Positions 8,706 to 19,524 are shown, numbered from the stretch's first letter. The stretch is 64,000 nucleotides of DNA from Phycicoccus sp. HDW14 (GCF_011383005.1 NZ_CP049935.1:3038001-3102000); one strand, 5' to 3'. Notes: generated by a model not told the origin, from the letters alone. A program made the numbers and translations.

Positions 8706-9845
8706 TCAGGACCCCGGGGCGAAGAGCCTGGACGTGACGGCGGCCGTGTACTCCGCAGCATCCGCGGCCTTGACGTGGCCGTAGACGTCGACCGTCGTCG
8801 TGATGCTCGAGTGGCCGAGGAGCTTCTGGACCTGCGCCATCGGGGCTCCGCCCTCGAGCAGCAAGGTCGCTGCGGAGTGACGAGCATCGTGGCGCCGGAC
8901 CTTCCGCACGCCGGCACGCTCGAGAAGGCTCTCCCAGCGCTTGGCGTCGTTGTTGGGGTCGAACGGGGTCCCCCGACTCGTGACGAAGACGTAGCCCTCC
9001 GGGTTGTACTCAACGGCCTCCATGAGCTGGCGCTTGACGTGCTCCTCGCGGACTCGCTTGAGGACCTCGACGTGCTCTCGGTTCAGCAGCACGGTGCGGC
9101 GCGAGTTCGCGCTCTTGACCGGCACTCGCTGCAGTCCCTGCCCGGGCCGGTACTGGAGGGCCTCGCTCAGGACGATGCGCGGACTCTCCTCGGCGAAGAG
9201 GATGTCGCACCAGCGGAGCCCGAGGACCTCCCCGCATCGCAGACCCAGCGTGAGGGCGATCAGCCACCGTGCGCGCTCGCTGTCGGAGCGCGCTGCGGCG
9301 AGCACCCGAGCCGCTTCGTCCATCGTGAGAGGACTTGCCTTCTTGGCATTCCGGGGCAACGGCGCCGCAACCAGCACAGGGTTCGACGCGACGTTGCCGT
9401 AGCGCACCATCATGTCCATGCACTGCCGCAGGACGATCCGTGCCTGCCGGGTCGTGGAGGGCGACAGGCCTCGGGCGAGCATCCCCTCCTGCCACGACTC
9501 GACGTGCTCGACGGTCAGCCGGTTGACCGGGTGGTGCCCCAGCAGCGGAGCGATGTGCGCCGAGATCGCATGCCGGTAGCCAGTGCTCGTCGTGGGGCGC
9601 CAGTTGCGGGCGCGGAGGCTGAACCAGTGCTCCAGGGCGTCACCGACCGTGGCGAGCTCCGGCCCGTCCTTGCGCAGCTCCCCCTGGCTCTGGCTCTCAG
9701 CGACCAGGGACTGCCACGCGACGAGCGCGTCTGCTCGCTTCTTACGAGACACCCGTCGCCGTCGCCCAGCCACGAAGCCCTGGACGTGCCACCGGCCACC
9801 GGACTGGTAGATCGAGTTCTCCCCGTTGCCGCGCTTGCCCGCCAT
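8706..9845 (-). CDS. Tyrosine recombinase (phage-type integrase)
   Basis: The 379-residue protein has an N-terminal AP2-like arm-binding region (GGRWHVQGFVAGRRRRVSRK), a SAM-like core-binding domain (about 70-160) and a C-terminal catalytic domain. The catalytic arginine lies in LGLRCGEVLGLRW, the HxxR box in HDARHSAATLL, the second histidine in LGHSSITTTVDVYGH and the nucleophilic tyrosine in VDVYGHV. The start at 9845 has an AGGAGG sequence upstream; a longer frame to 9980 lacks one. The gene lies about 215 bases from tRNA-Arg, which is its probable attachment target. Confidence 0.93.
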   Translation of the reverse strand: MAGKRGNGENSIYQSGGRWHVQGFVAGRRRRVSRKKRADALVAWQSLVAESQSQGELRKDGPELATVGDALEHWFSLRARNWRPTTSTGYRHAISAHIAPLLGHHPVNRLTVEHVESWQEGMLARGLSPSTTRQARIVLRQCMDMMVRYGNVASNPVLVAAPLPRNAKKASPLTMDEAARVLAAARSDSERARWLIALTLGLRCGEVLGLRWCDILFAEESPRIVLSEALQYRPGQGLQRVPVKSANSRRTVLLNREHVEVLKRVREEHVKRQLMEAVEYNPEGYVFVTSRGTPFDPNNDAKRWESLLERAGVRKVRRHDARHSAATLLLEGGAPMAQVQKLLGHSSITTTVDVYGHVKAADAAEYTAAVTSRLFAPGS

Positions 9846-9985
9846 GCCGTCCTCCTGTTTCCGGGTAGCCACGTCCGTGGCGCCCTCACCTGGACGTCGG
9901 CGGAGGAGGACGGCCAACCAACCACAGAACACGGGGGCATTCCGATGACCACGTGCTGGTTGCCACCCTGTTGCCACCACAACGA

Positions 9986-10020
9986 AGAGCGGGGCCCCTC
10001 GTGGAGGGGCCCCGCTCTTC
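9986..10020. terminator. Strong hairpin between integrase and tRNA-Arg
   Basis: A perfect stem, AAGAGCGGGGCCCCTC paired with its reverse complement around a three-base loop. It lies upstream of the integrase start and just downstream of the tRNA-Arg gene, so on the minus strand it probably terminates the tRNA transcript. Confidence 0.65.
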
Positions 10021-10061
10021 GGACACAGGCCGTGGCCTGCGACTACTGTCTCAACACAGTG

Positions 10062-10134
10062 CGCGCCCGAAGGGATTCGAACCCCTAACCTTCTGATCCG
10101 TAGTCAGATGCTCTATCCGTTGAGCTACGGGCGC
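10062..10134 (-). tRNA. tRNA-Arg (anticodon ACG)
   Basis: The acceptor arms GCGCCCG and CGGGCGC pair. The anticodon stem TCTGA/TCAGA encloses the loop CTACGGA, giving anticodon ACG, and the T arm contains GGTTCGAATCCC. CCA is not encoded. Its 3' end faces the integrase gene and is the likely insertion site of the element to the left. Confidence 0.95.
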
Positions 10135-10247
10135 TCGTCGCGCGCTGAGCGCAACGACTGAGCAGACTACCGGAGCCCCGCCCGCCCCGAGAAATCGGCC
10201 CGGCCGAGCCCGTTGTCATCCCGTCAACACGCCCTTTCGCAACCTCT

Positions 10248-10263
10248 TGTGAACCCATTCACA
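10248..10263. promoter_or_regulatory. Perfect Crp/GlxR-type site upstream of pckG
   Basis: TGTGAACCCATTCACA matches the TGTGA-N6-TCACA consensus exactly and lies in a longer perfect inverted repeat (CTTGTGAA with TTCACAAG). It is about 130 bases before the pckG start, in an otherwise featureless 259-base gap, so cAMP-receptor-type control of gluconeogenesis is likely. Confidence 0.7.
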
Positions 10264-10393
10264 AGCGCGTGACGCCGCGCTCGGGCGGTTCTACCGTGAG
10301 GGGTGAGGCTCCCCGCGGTGGGCGGCCGAGGTTCCGCCGAACGCCCGTCGCCCGAGGCCGACCACACCGGCACCCGGCGGAAGGAACCACCTG

Positions 10394-12217
<1,824 letters not shown>

Positions 12218-12224
12218 CGACGAC

Positions 12225-12251
12225 GGGCCGGCGGTCCCTCGCCGCCGGCCC
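12225..12251 (+). terminator. Terminator hairpin after pckG
   Basis: The stem GGGCCGGCGG and its perfect complement enclose a seven-base loop, starting 8 bases after the pckG stop. There is no U tract, as is common in high-GC actinobacteria. Confidence 0.7.
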
Positions 12252-12298
12252 GGAAGGCCCGCGGGGCTCTCGCACCGCGGGGCCGCTCGCGTCGCGTG

Positions 12299-12891
12299 TC
12301 AGGTCGTGCCGGTGCCGTTCGCGTCGGACGGGTCGGTCGACCCGGTGCCGCCGGTGCCCTGCCCGCCGCGCGGCCCGTCGCCGTCCCGGTCACCCGGACC
12401 GTGGTCGCCGTCGCCGTCATGGTCGGGGAACCCGCTGCGGCCGCCACCGGGCAGCTGACCCTGGCCACCGCCCGGCAGCTGACCCTGGCCACCGCCCGGC
12501 AGCTGACCCTGGCCACCCCCGGGCAGCTGGCCCTGACCTCCGGGCACCCTGCCCGGACCACCCTGGAACTGGCCGTGCCCACCCCGCCCGACGTCCCCAC
12601 GACCCCCGCCGTCGGTCTGGGCGATGGCCGCCGTGGCGCCGGCGGCACCGAGGGCCCCGATGCCGAGGGCGGCGACGAGCGCCACGACGGTGCGCCTCCC
12701 GGACCACCGGGACGGGGTGCCCCAGCCGGCCCACGGCCGTCGCCACGAGAAGGCGTCGGGGCCGGCAGCCGGCGTGGAGGCGAGGACCGGCGGCTGGGTC
12801 GCGGTCGGGGGACGGCGGGAACCGGCTCGGTGGCCCAGTCCGGCGCCTGGTCGGGGGTGGGGCGCTGCTGGCCCTGGTCACGCTCGGTCAT
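12299..12891 (-). CDS. Gly/Pro-rich membrane-anchored protein, frameshifted
   Basis: The start MTERDQGQQRPTPDQAPDW and a later segment (a basic stretch, then a hydrophobic helix VVALVAALGIGALGAAGATA) lie in different frames. One extra C in the run at 12807-12811 joins them into a protein of about 198 residues. Beyond the single transmembrane helix is a low-complexity exported tail with tandem QGQLPGGG repeats and an Asp/Gly-rich end. It is divergent from the response-regulator operon and shares its regulatory region. No enzymatic domain is visible; a cell-surface role is a guess. Confidence 0.5.
12446..12540. repeat. 24-bp tandem repeats encoding QGQLPGGG
   Basis: A unit of the form CAGCTGACCCTGGCCACCGC is repeated about four times with slight divergence, producing the QGQLPGGG repeats of the minus-strand protein. 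Such a tract is likely to vary in copy number. Confidence 0.7.
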
Positions 12892-12938
12892 CGGTCACTC
12901 TCCGGTCGGTGGTCGGTCCCGGCACGGTGGCAGCGCCT

Positions 12939-13011
12939 CCTGTGGCGCACCTGTGGCGGAGCCAGCACGACGCTGGCAGCCTGAGGGCGTGGCACACAGG
13001 AAGCGCACAGG
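12939..13011. promoter_or_regulatory. Direct-repeat boxes for the adjacent response regulator
   Basis: CCTGTG occurs twice 11 bases apart on the plus strand (12939 and 12950) and twice 11 bases apart on the minus strand (12995-13000 and 13006-13011). Direct repeats with 11-base spacing are the usual target of OmpR-type regulators. The site lies between the divergent surface-protein gene and the response-regulator gene. Confidence 0.55.
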
Positions 13012-13054
13012 CGACGCATCGGGTCGACCCAGCCCGAGCACACAGACTCGACGC

Positions 13055-13795
13055 ATGCCGACCCGCCAGCAGAACGCTCCCGCCCCTGCCCTCGCCCGAC
13101 TCGACGGCAGCCCGGTGCGGGTCCTCGTCGTCGACGACGAGCCGAACCTCACCGAGCTCCTGTCGATGGCGCTGCGGTACGAGGGCTGGGAGGTGCGCAG
13201 TGCCGCCTCCGGCATGCAGGCCGTGCGCGCGGCCAAGGACTTCGGCCCCGACGCCGTCGTGCTCGACATGATGCTTCCCGACTTCGACGGCATGGAGGTG
13301 CTGCGGCGGATGCGCGCGGACGACCCCAACGTGCCGGTCCTGTTCCTCACGGCGAAGGACGCCGTCGAGGACCGCGTCGCCGGCCTCACCGCCGGCGGCG
13401 ACGACTACGTGACCAAGCCGTTCAGCCTCGAGGAGGTCGTCGCCCGGTTGCGCGCCCTGATGCGCCGCACCGCCGTGGCGGCCGACGAGAGCGACTCGAT
13501 GCTCGTCGTCGGCGACCTGACGATGGACGAGGACAGCCACGAGGTGACCCGCGGCGGCAGCGAGATCCAGCTGACCGCAACGGAGTTCGAGCTGCTCCGC
13601 TATTTGATGCGCAACCCCCGGCGGGTGCTGTCGAAGGCCCAGATCCTCGACCGCGTCTGGAACTACGACTTCGGGGGCCAGGCCAACGTCGTCGAGCTCT
13701 ACATCTCCTACCTCCGCAAGAAGATCGATGCCGGCCGCACCCCGATGATCCACACGATGCGTGGCGTCGGGTACGTCCTCAAGCCGGCCGAGTGA
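13055..13795 (+). CDS. OmpR/PhoB-family response regulator
   Basis: The 246-residue protein has a receiver domain (VRVLVVDDEPNLTELLSMAL; phospho-acceptor Asp in VVLDMMLPDFDG; switch residues FLTAKD and KPF) and a C-terminal winged-helix domain (LTATEFELLRYLMRNPRRVL, VVELYISYLRKKID, IHTMRGVGYVL). The start at 13055 was chosen because the upstream in-frame extension has no ribosome-binding site and runs over the divergent gene. The kinase gene follows after five bases. CCTGTG direct repeats upstream suggest autoregulation. Confidence 0.95.
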   Translation: MPTRQQNAPAPALARLDGSPVRVLVVDDEPNLTELLSMALRYEGWEVRSAASGMQAVRAAKDFGPDAVVLDMMLPDFDGMEVLRRMRADDPNVPVLFLTAKDAVEDRVAGLTAGGDDYVTKPFSLEEVVARLRALMRRTAVAADESDSMLVVGDLTMDEDSHEVTRGGSEIQLTATEFELLRYLMRNPRRVLSKAQILDRVWNYDFGGQANVVELYISYLRKKIDAGRTPMIHTMRGVGYVLKPAE

Positions 13796-13800
13796 CCCGA

Positions 13801-15298
13801 TGACCCCTCGCCCCCACCTGCCGGCGGTGGCCCGCCGACCGTCGGGGTGGACGCTGCGCACGAAGCTGCTCGCGGCCGTGCTGGCCCTCTTCACCGTCGT
13901 GACGCTCGCGACCAGCGCCCTGACCGTGCTCGAGACGCGGCGCTACCTCGACTCCCAGCTGACCCAGGACCTGCAGAACGCCCTCGGTCGGGCCGGCGAC
14001 CGCGGCGGGGTGTTCGACGATGACGGGACGGACGGGCCCCCCGCTCCGGCGGTCCTCCCGGGGCTCCCGGCTCGGACGACGTCCTGATCCTCGGCCTGAC
14101 GGCGTCCGGCGCGGTCGCCACCGACCCCCGCGGCGACACCCTGAACATGGTGAGCCTGCCCGGCGGCGACGGCGAGCTCAGCGCCGCGCAGATCAGGGAG
14201 CTGACGCAGGAGGTCGAGGGCAGCCAGGCCGTCCGCGTGGACCTCGGCGACGGTCTGGGCGAGTACCTCGTCACGGCCCGGAACCTCTCCGGCGGAGGGA
14301 CGTTCATCGTCGGGGTGTCCACGGCACCCGTCGACCGGCTGATGTCCAAGCTGCTGGTCCTCGTGCTCGGTGGCACCGTCGTCGGTCTGCTCCTCGTCGG
14401 CGCCGGCGGTGCGGTCGTCGTCCGCCGCAGCCTCGCCCCCCTCGACCGCGTGGCCGCGACGGCCCGGCAGGTCTCGAACCTCCAGCTCGCCTCCGGCGAC
14501 GTCGCCCTCGCCGTCCGCGTGCCCGAGGCCGACGCCGACGGGCGCACCGAGGTCGGCCAGGTCGGGCTCGCGCTCAACACGATGCTCGACGACGTCGAGT
14601 CGGCGCTGCGCTCGCGCCAGGAGAGCGAGATGCGGGTGCGGCAGTTCGTCGCCGATGCCTCGCACGAGCTGCGCACACCGCTCGCGTCCATCCGCGGCTA
14701 CGCCGAGCTGACCCGGCGCGAGAGCGAGCCCGTGCCCGGCACGGTGACCCACGCCATCGGACGGGTCGAGTCCGAGGCGCTGCGGATGCAGGAGCTCGTC
14801 GAGGACCTGCTGCTGCTCGCCCGGCTCGACTCCGGGCGACCGCTCGAGCGCGAGCCGGTCGACCTCACGCTCCTGGCGATGAACGCCGTCAGCGACGCCC
14901 ACGCCGCCTCGCCCGACCACGCCTGGGAGCTCGACCTGCCCGAGGAGCCCGTCGAGGTCACCGGCGACGGGGCCCGGCTGCACCAGATCCTGGCCAACCT
15001 GCTCGCCAACGCCCGGACGCACACACCGTCCGGGACGAAGGTCGTCACGCGCCTACGGCCCGAGGGCCGGATGGTGCGGATCTCGGTGTCCGACAACGGC
15101 CCCGGCATCCCGGATGCGCTGCAGGCCAAGGTCTTCGAGCGCTTCACGCGCGGCGACGACTCGCGCAGCCGGGAGAAGGGCTCGACCGGCCTCGGGCTCT
15201 CGATCGTCGCGGCCGTCGGGCAGGCGCACGGCGGGCGGGTCGAGGTCGACTCGCGGCCCGGTGCCACGACGTTCTCGGTGCTCCTCCCCGCCACCTGA
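13801..15298 (+). CDS. Sensor histidine kinase, frameshifted
   Basis: The kinase has an N-terminal membrane helix (LLAAVLALFTVVTLATSALT), an extracytoplasmic sensor, and a second helix (LVLVLGGTVVGLLLVGAGGA). A HAMP-like linker, HisKA with phospho-acceptor FVADASHELRTPLASIRGY, and HATPase with NLLANA, DNGPGIP and GSTGLGLSIV follow. The frame breaks in the sensor at the C run 14037-14042; adding one base restores a single protein of about 499 residues. Because every catalytic motif is intact, a one-base sequence error is more likely than decay. It pairs with the response regulator upstream. Confidence 0.88.
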
Positions 15299-15322
15299 CC
15301 CCCACCGACCGCCGCTCCCCTG

Positions 15323-15397
15323 CCGACTGATTGCCCAGAACCCACCTCGGAGGGGGCTTTCGGGCGTCCTCGAGGTGGGTTCTGGGCAATCAGTCGG
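15323..15397. repeat. 75-bp inverted-repeat element, copy 1
   Basis: The perfect 27-base arms (outer end CCGACTGATTGCCCAG, inner end ACCCACCTCG) surround a 21-base loop. It lies between the convergent kinase and GNAT genes. The same arms with a different 21-base loop occur at 50736-50804, again between convergent genes. Confidence 0.9.
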
Positions 15398-15410
15398 GCG
15401 GGACCGGGGG

Positions 15411-15899
15411 TCAGAGCGGGAGGCGGTAGGTGATGAGGTCGACGTCGGGGCGTGGCTTCCAGTCGAGCGCCGGGGTGCGCACGAAGCCCATCCGCTCGTA
15501 GAGGCGGTGGGCCGCGGCCATCCACGAACCGCTCGAGAGGACGACGGCCGAGCACCCCTCGGCCCGGGCCAGCCGCACGCACTCGTCGCTGAGCAGCCGC
15601 CCGACCCCCTGCCCGCGCGCCGCCGGGGCGACGGCGAGTGTGCGGACCTCGGCCTCGCCCGGTCCCCCGACCTCGGCGAAGGGGGTGCCGGGCCGGACGA
15701 ACGTGACCGTCCCGAGCAGCTCTCCACCGTCGTCGGCGACGAGGAGGACCGCGTCCCGGGCCCGGGCACCGGCGTCGAGCAGCACTGCGGCATAGGGATG
15801 CTTGCGCGGCATCCCGTTGTCGGCGGCGTAGGCGGCGAGGGTCAGCTCACCGACGGCGACGAGCTCGTCGGGGCGCGCGGGACGGACGACGGCGACCAC
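15411..15899 (-). CDS. GNAT-family N-acetyltransferase
   Basis: The 162-residue protein is an acetyl-CoA-dependent N-acetyltransferase of unknown substrate. The N-terminal strand and helix (VVRPARPDELVAVGELTLAAY), the strand LAVAPAAR and the acetyl-CoA-binding loop RGQGVGRLL (residues about 93-101) are present. The C-terminal AHRLYERMGF motif is typical of the RimI-like superfamily. The gene is convergent to the kinase gene, with an inverted-repeat element in between. Confidence 0.9.
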   Translation of the reverse strand: MVAVVRPARPDELVAVGELTLAAYAADNGMPRKHPYAAVLLDAGARARDAVLLVADDGGELLGTVTFVRPGTPFAEVGGPGEAEVRTLAVAPAARGQGVGRLLSDECVRLARAEGCSAVVLSSGSWMAAAHRLYERMGFVRTPALDWKPRPDVDLITYRLPL

Positions 15900-16017
15900 C
15901 GGGCAATCCTCGCACCCTTCCCTGCCGCCGCCCCGGACGCCCGCCGTCGCCGGGAGTCAGACCGCCGCGACAGGACGGCCACAGGTGCCCCACAGCCGGC
16001 CGCCCGAGCGTGGAGCC

Positions 16018-18182
16018 ATGGACACCGCCACCCTGTCGACGACCACACCCGACCAGGCGCCCGAGCACGGGCCGGACACCTCGCCCGGCGCGACCGGGCC
16101 CAGCACCCCGGGGCGCGGCCGGCAGCGGCTGACCCGGCTCGTGCGCGGTCCCGAGGACGACCCCGCCTGGGCGAGGCCGGCCCTGGTCGCCCTCCTCGTC
16201 GTCACGGCCGGGGCCTACCTGTGGAACCTCACGGCCAGCGGCTGGGCGAACAGCTTCTACTCGGCCGCGGTCCAGGCCGGCAGCACGTCGTGGAAGGCGT
16301 TCCTCTTCGGCAGCCTCGACGGCGGCAACGCCATCACGGTCGACAAGCCGCCGGCCTCGCTCTGGGTGATGGCCCTGTCGGTGCGGCTGCTCGGCCTCTC
16401 GTCGTTCGCGATGCTCCTGCCCCAGGTGCTGATGGGTGTCGGCACCGTCGCGGTCGTGCACGCCTCGGTGCGCCGCTGGTTCGGCCACGGCGCGGCCCTG
16501 CTCGCGGGCCTGGCGATGGCCCTGACGCCGGTCGCGGTCCTGATGTTCCGCTTCAACAACCCGGACGCCCTCCTGACCCTCCTCATGGCCCTCGCGGTCT
16601 GGGCGACGCTGCGCGCCCTCGAGGCGGGCTCGTACCGCTGGATCGCCCTGGCCGGCGTGTTCACCGGCGTCGGCTTCCTCACCAAGACCCTCCAGGTGCT
16701 GCTCGTCGTCCCGGCCATAGCCGTCGCGTGGGTGCTCTTCGCCGACACCCCGCTGCGGCGGCGCCTCGTCGGTGGGCTCGTCTCGGTCGCCGCGTTCCTC
16801 GTGTCGGCGGGGTGGTGGGTCGCGGTCGTCGAGCTCGTGCCGGCCTCGATGCGCCCGTACATCGGTGGCAGCCAGACCAACTCGTTCCTCGAGCTGACCT
16901 TCGGCTACAACGGCTTCGGTCGCCTCGACGGCTCCGAGGTCGGCAGGGTCGGCGGCGGGGGAGGCGGCGGCGCCGGCGGCTTCAGCAGCGGCACGGGCCT
17001 GACCCGGATGTTCGACTCCTCGGTGGGCGGCCAGATCTCGTGGCTCATCCCGGCCGCGCTCGTGTTCCTCGTCGGCGGCCTGCTCCTGCGCGGGCGAGCC
17101 CCCCGTACCGACCGCCGTCGGGCCGCCTACGTCGTGATGGGCCTGTGGCTCGTGACGACCGCGCTCGTCTTCTCGCTGATGCAGGGCATCTTCCACGAGT
17201 ACTACACCGTCGCCCTCGCGCCGCCGATCGCCGCCCTCGTCGGGATGGGTGCCGGCGAGGCGTGGCAGCGCCGGCACGAGGCGCTCGGTGCGCTCACCCT
17301 CGCCGCGGGGACGGCGGCGGGCTCGGTCTGGGGGTTCGTCCTCCTCTCGCGCACGACGGCGTACGGCGGCTGGCTGCGCTTCGGTGTCCTGACCCTGGGT
17401 CTCGCGGCCACCGTGCTCTTCCTCGTCGTCGGCCGGCTGCACCGGCGGGCCCTCGGGGCCGTCGTCGGGATGGCCGTCGTCGCCGGGCTCGCCGGTCCGG
17501 CCGCCTACGCCGCGACCACGCTCTCGACCGGTCACAGCGGCTCCATCGTGTCGGCCGGTCCGTCCACCGGCGGCCCCGGCGGCCGACCCGGGGGATGGGC
17601 GGTGGGATGCCCGGCGGCGGCCCCGGTGGGACCGCGCCCGGTAGCACCGCCCCGGGTGGGACGACGGCGACCAACCCCAACGGCGGGACCACGCCGTTCG
17701 GTGGCACGACGCAGGGCGGCACCGCTCAGGGCGGCACCACGCAGGGCGGCACCACGCAGGGCGGCACCACCACCGGTGGCGGCTCGGCGGCCCGGGGTGG
17801 GATGGGCGGCCTGCTCGACGCCTCCACCCCGTCCGCCGAGGTCGTCGCGGCCCTGACCTCCGACGCCGGCTCCTTCACCTGGGTCGCGGCGGCCGTCGGG
17901 TCGCAGAACGCGGCCGCGCTCCAGCTGGGTACGGGCTTCCCGGTGATGGCCATCGGTGGCTTCAACGGTTCCGACCCCTCCCCCACCCTCGCGCAGTTCC
18001 AGACGTACGTGGCCGACGGCCGCATCCACTGGTTCGCCGCCGGGGGCGGGTTCCGCGGGCAGCAGGGCGGGTCGAACGCCGCGGACGAGATCAACACGTG
18101 GGTGACGGAGCACTTCACCGCCGTGACCCTCGGCGGCTCGACGTACTACGACCTCACCCAGCCGACCGGGTCCGGGCAGTGA
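16018..18182 (+). CDS. GT39-type membrane glycosyltransferase, frameshifted
   Basis: This polytopic protein resembles ArnT/PMT-type glycosyltransferases that use polyprenyl-phosphate sugars. It has about ten hydrophobic helices, the first extracytoplasmic loop contains the AVDKPP-like VDKPPASLWVMAL motif, and the FNNPDALL segment is typical. A Gly-rich loop (GGGGGGGAGGFS) and a long Gly/Thr-rich linker with GGTTQ repeats lead to an extracytoplasmic C-terminal domain. The frame breaks in the G run 17590-17594; one extra G gives RPGGMGGGMPGGGPGG and the full C-terminus. It overlaps the GtrA gene by GTGA. It is likely involved in envelope glycosylation. Confidence 0.85.
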
Positions 18183-18910
18183 CGAGCCTCGCGCGGCCTG
18201 CCGTGACCGGTGCCGCCACCGCCACCCGGACCCGGGGCGCCCTGGTCCGCGAGCTGGTCGCCTTCGGTGCCGTCGGGATCGCGTCCACCGTGGTCCACCT
18301 CGGCGGGTTCGTCCTCCTGCGGCAGGCCCTCGGGTCCCCCCAGGTCGCGAACTCGGTGGCGCTGCTCGTCGCGGCGGTGGCCAACACCTGGGCGAACCGG
18401 CGGTGGACCTTCGGCATCACCGGCCGCGAGGGCGCCGTCCGCCACCAGGTGCAGGGGCTGCTCGTGTTCGCGCTGACCCTCGGGATGACCTCGGGCGGGC
18501 TGGCCCTGCTCGGGGCCCTGGCGCCGGGGTCACCGACCTGGCTGGAGACGGGGGTCGTCGCGGTGACGACCGTCGCCGCGACGGCCGTCAAGTACGTCGC
18601 GATGCGCTGGTGGGTGTTCGTCCCTCAGGGGATCCTCGAGGACGGCGTCGTCCGGGGTGAACCAGTCCACCCGGACGTCACCTGCGGCGTCCTCGAACCG
18701 CACGACGACATAGGTCTCGTCGTCCTCGCCGGCGGTGCAGAGGACGGTGGTGCCCTCACGGACGCCGCGGGTGTCCGGGCAGGAGACCCGCTCACCGTCG
18801 AGCGCCGTGGCGCGCACGACCTGCTGGAGGGCGGCGCCGGCGACGAACCCGTCCCGCACCCGGACCTGCCCGCCGAAACCGCTCCCCGAGCTGCCCGCGT
18901 CCGTCGGTGA
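18179..18910 (+). CDS. GtrA-family membrane protein
   Basis: A GTG start overlaps the glycosyltransferase stop (GTGA at 18179-18182). Four hydrophobic helices form a GtrA domain (ELVAFGAVGIASTVVHLGGF, then SVALLVAAVANTWANRRWTF, and ending YVAMRWWVFV). GtrA proteins are thought to help flip polyprenyl-linked sugars, fitting the neighbour. The domain ends near 18625, and the following 95 residues lie antisense to a good minus-strand gene and look non-native. One extra G in the run 18628-18631 would end the protein at 18660, so the true C-terminus is probably short. Confidence 0.75.
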   Translation: MTSLARPAVTGAATATRTRGALVRELVAFGAVGIASTVVHLGGFVLLRQALGSPQVANSVALLVAAVANTWANRRWTFGITGREGAVRHQVQGLLVFALTLGMTSGGLALLGALAPGSPTWLETGVVAVTTVAATAVKYVAMRWWVFVPQGILEDGVVRGEPVHPDVTCGVLEPHDDIGLVVLAGGAEDGGALTDAAGVRAGDPLTVERRGAHDLLEGGAGDEPVPHPDLPAETAPRAARVRR

Positions 18911-19114
18911 CCCCATGTCGAAGGAGTCCCCACCCGCGAACGCACCGAAGAGGAGCATCGGCCCGACGAACATCCCCAGCGGCACGACGAGGGCGAGGGC
19001 CGACAGGACCAGGGCGATGATCGCGATGACACGCGTGGAGTCGGAGCGGGCCGGGGCCGGCGGCGGGAAGGCCATCGCACCGGCCGGGACGTGCTGGTAC
19101 GGGTCGGCGCTCAT
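18530..19114 (-). CDS. Pro-rich single-helix membrane protein, hypothetical
   Basis: The start MSADPYQHVPAG leads through a proline-rich cytoplasmic stretch into a hydrophobic region (VIAIIALVLSALALVVPLGM followed by FVGPMLLFGAF). An exported domain with two cysteines (RVSCPDT, TVLCTAGED) may form a disulfide, and the pattern VVVRFEDAAGDVRVDW follows. This resembles actinobacterial DUF4190/DUF4333-like secreted proteins, but I cannot name a family firmly. The last 25 residues run antisense into gtrA and may be an artefact of a missing base near 18628. Confidence 0.65.
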   Translation of the reverse strand: MSADPYQHVPAGAMAFPPPAPARSDSTRVIAIIALVLSALALVVPLGMFVGPMLLFGAFAGGDSFDMGSPTDAGSSGSGFGGQVRVRDGFVAGAALQQVVRATALDGERVSCPDTRGVREGTTVLCTAGEDDETYVVVRFEDAAGDVRVDWFTPDDAVLEDPLRDEHPPAHRDVLDGRRGDGRHRDDPRLQPGR

Positions 19115-19256
19115 GGTCCCCTCGCTCCGGCGTCTCGTCCGGGCGCCCACCGGGAGTGTGGCACCACGCGCCCACCAGGCACCGGCGATCGGGCGATCCC
19201 GGGCCGTGACCTGCTTTTGCCCGGCGGTGCGGCGCCGGATACCCTGTGCAGGCGTT

Positions 19257-19346
19257 GGAGGCGTCGCCTAGTCCGGTCTATGGCGCCGCACTGCTAATGC
19301 GGTTTGGGTCTCAAGCCCATCGAGGGTTCAAATCCCTCCGCCTCCG
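19257..19346 (+). tRNA. tRNA-Ser (anticodon GCT)
   Basis: The acceptor arms GGAGGCG and CGCCTCC pair. The anticodon stem CCGCA/TGCGG encloses the loop CTGCTAA with anticodon GCT. A long variable arm (TTTGGGTCTCAAGCCCA) and a T arm with GGTTCAAATCC are present, as expected for a class II tRNA. Confidence 0.95.
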
Positions 19347-19352
19347 CACGAG

Positions 19353-19392
19353 AGAAGTCCCCCGGGGAAGCTTGCGCCCCCGGGGGACTTCG
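19353..19392 (+). terminator. Hairpin after tRNA-Ser
   Basis: GAAGTCCCCCGGGG pairs with CCCCGGGGGACTTC a few bases after the tRNA, forming a strong stem without a U tract. Confidence 0.65.
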
Positions 19393-19441
19393 CTCGTTCC
19401 GGAGGCGGAGGGGGTCCCTCCGCCGGCCTGCTCCGCACCCG

Positions 19442-19503
19442 GTCGACCGACGAGAACATGCCGCGGGACCCCGAGTGCACGCGGCATGTTCTCGTCGCTC
19501 GAC
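19442..19503. repeat. Inverted repeat with 24-base arms
   Basis: The arms share GACGAGAACATGCCGCG and extend to 24 bases with one mismatch around a 14-base loop. It lies in the gap between tRNA-Ser and the SDR gene. I see no second copy in the window. Confidence 0.7.
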
Positions 19504-19524
19504 AGGTGCGCCGGGACCTGACGA

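Larger units (their letters stand above)
1..10061. mobile_element. Integrative element in tRNA-Arg, left end outside window
   Basis: A tyrosine recombinase gene (8706-9845) lies next to the 3' end of tRNA-Arg(ACG), with excisionase-like proteins at 6709 and 8513 and a divergent XRE repressor at 6407. This is the usual arrangement of a tRNA-targeted genomic island. Leftward it carries small accessory genes, an amine-oxidase remnant and a TerB/BrxD/BrxHI-like module. No second copy of the tRNA 3' end is visible in the window, so the far attachment site is presumed to lie left of base 1. The boundary is inferred from gene content only; the defence-like module could belong to a separate older island. 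Confidence 0.6.

Noticed and set aside
12807..14042. Programmed ribosomal frameshifting in the surface-protein and kinase genes
   Set aside because: No slippery heptamer with a downstream structure is evident, and the same one-base G/C loss occurs in many unrelated genes, so a sequence error is simpler.
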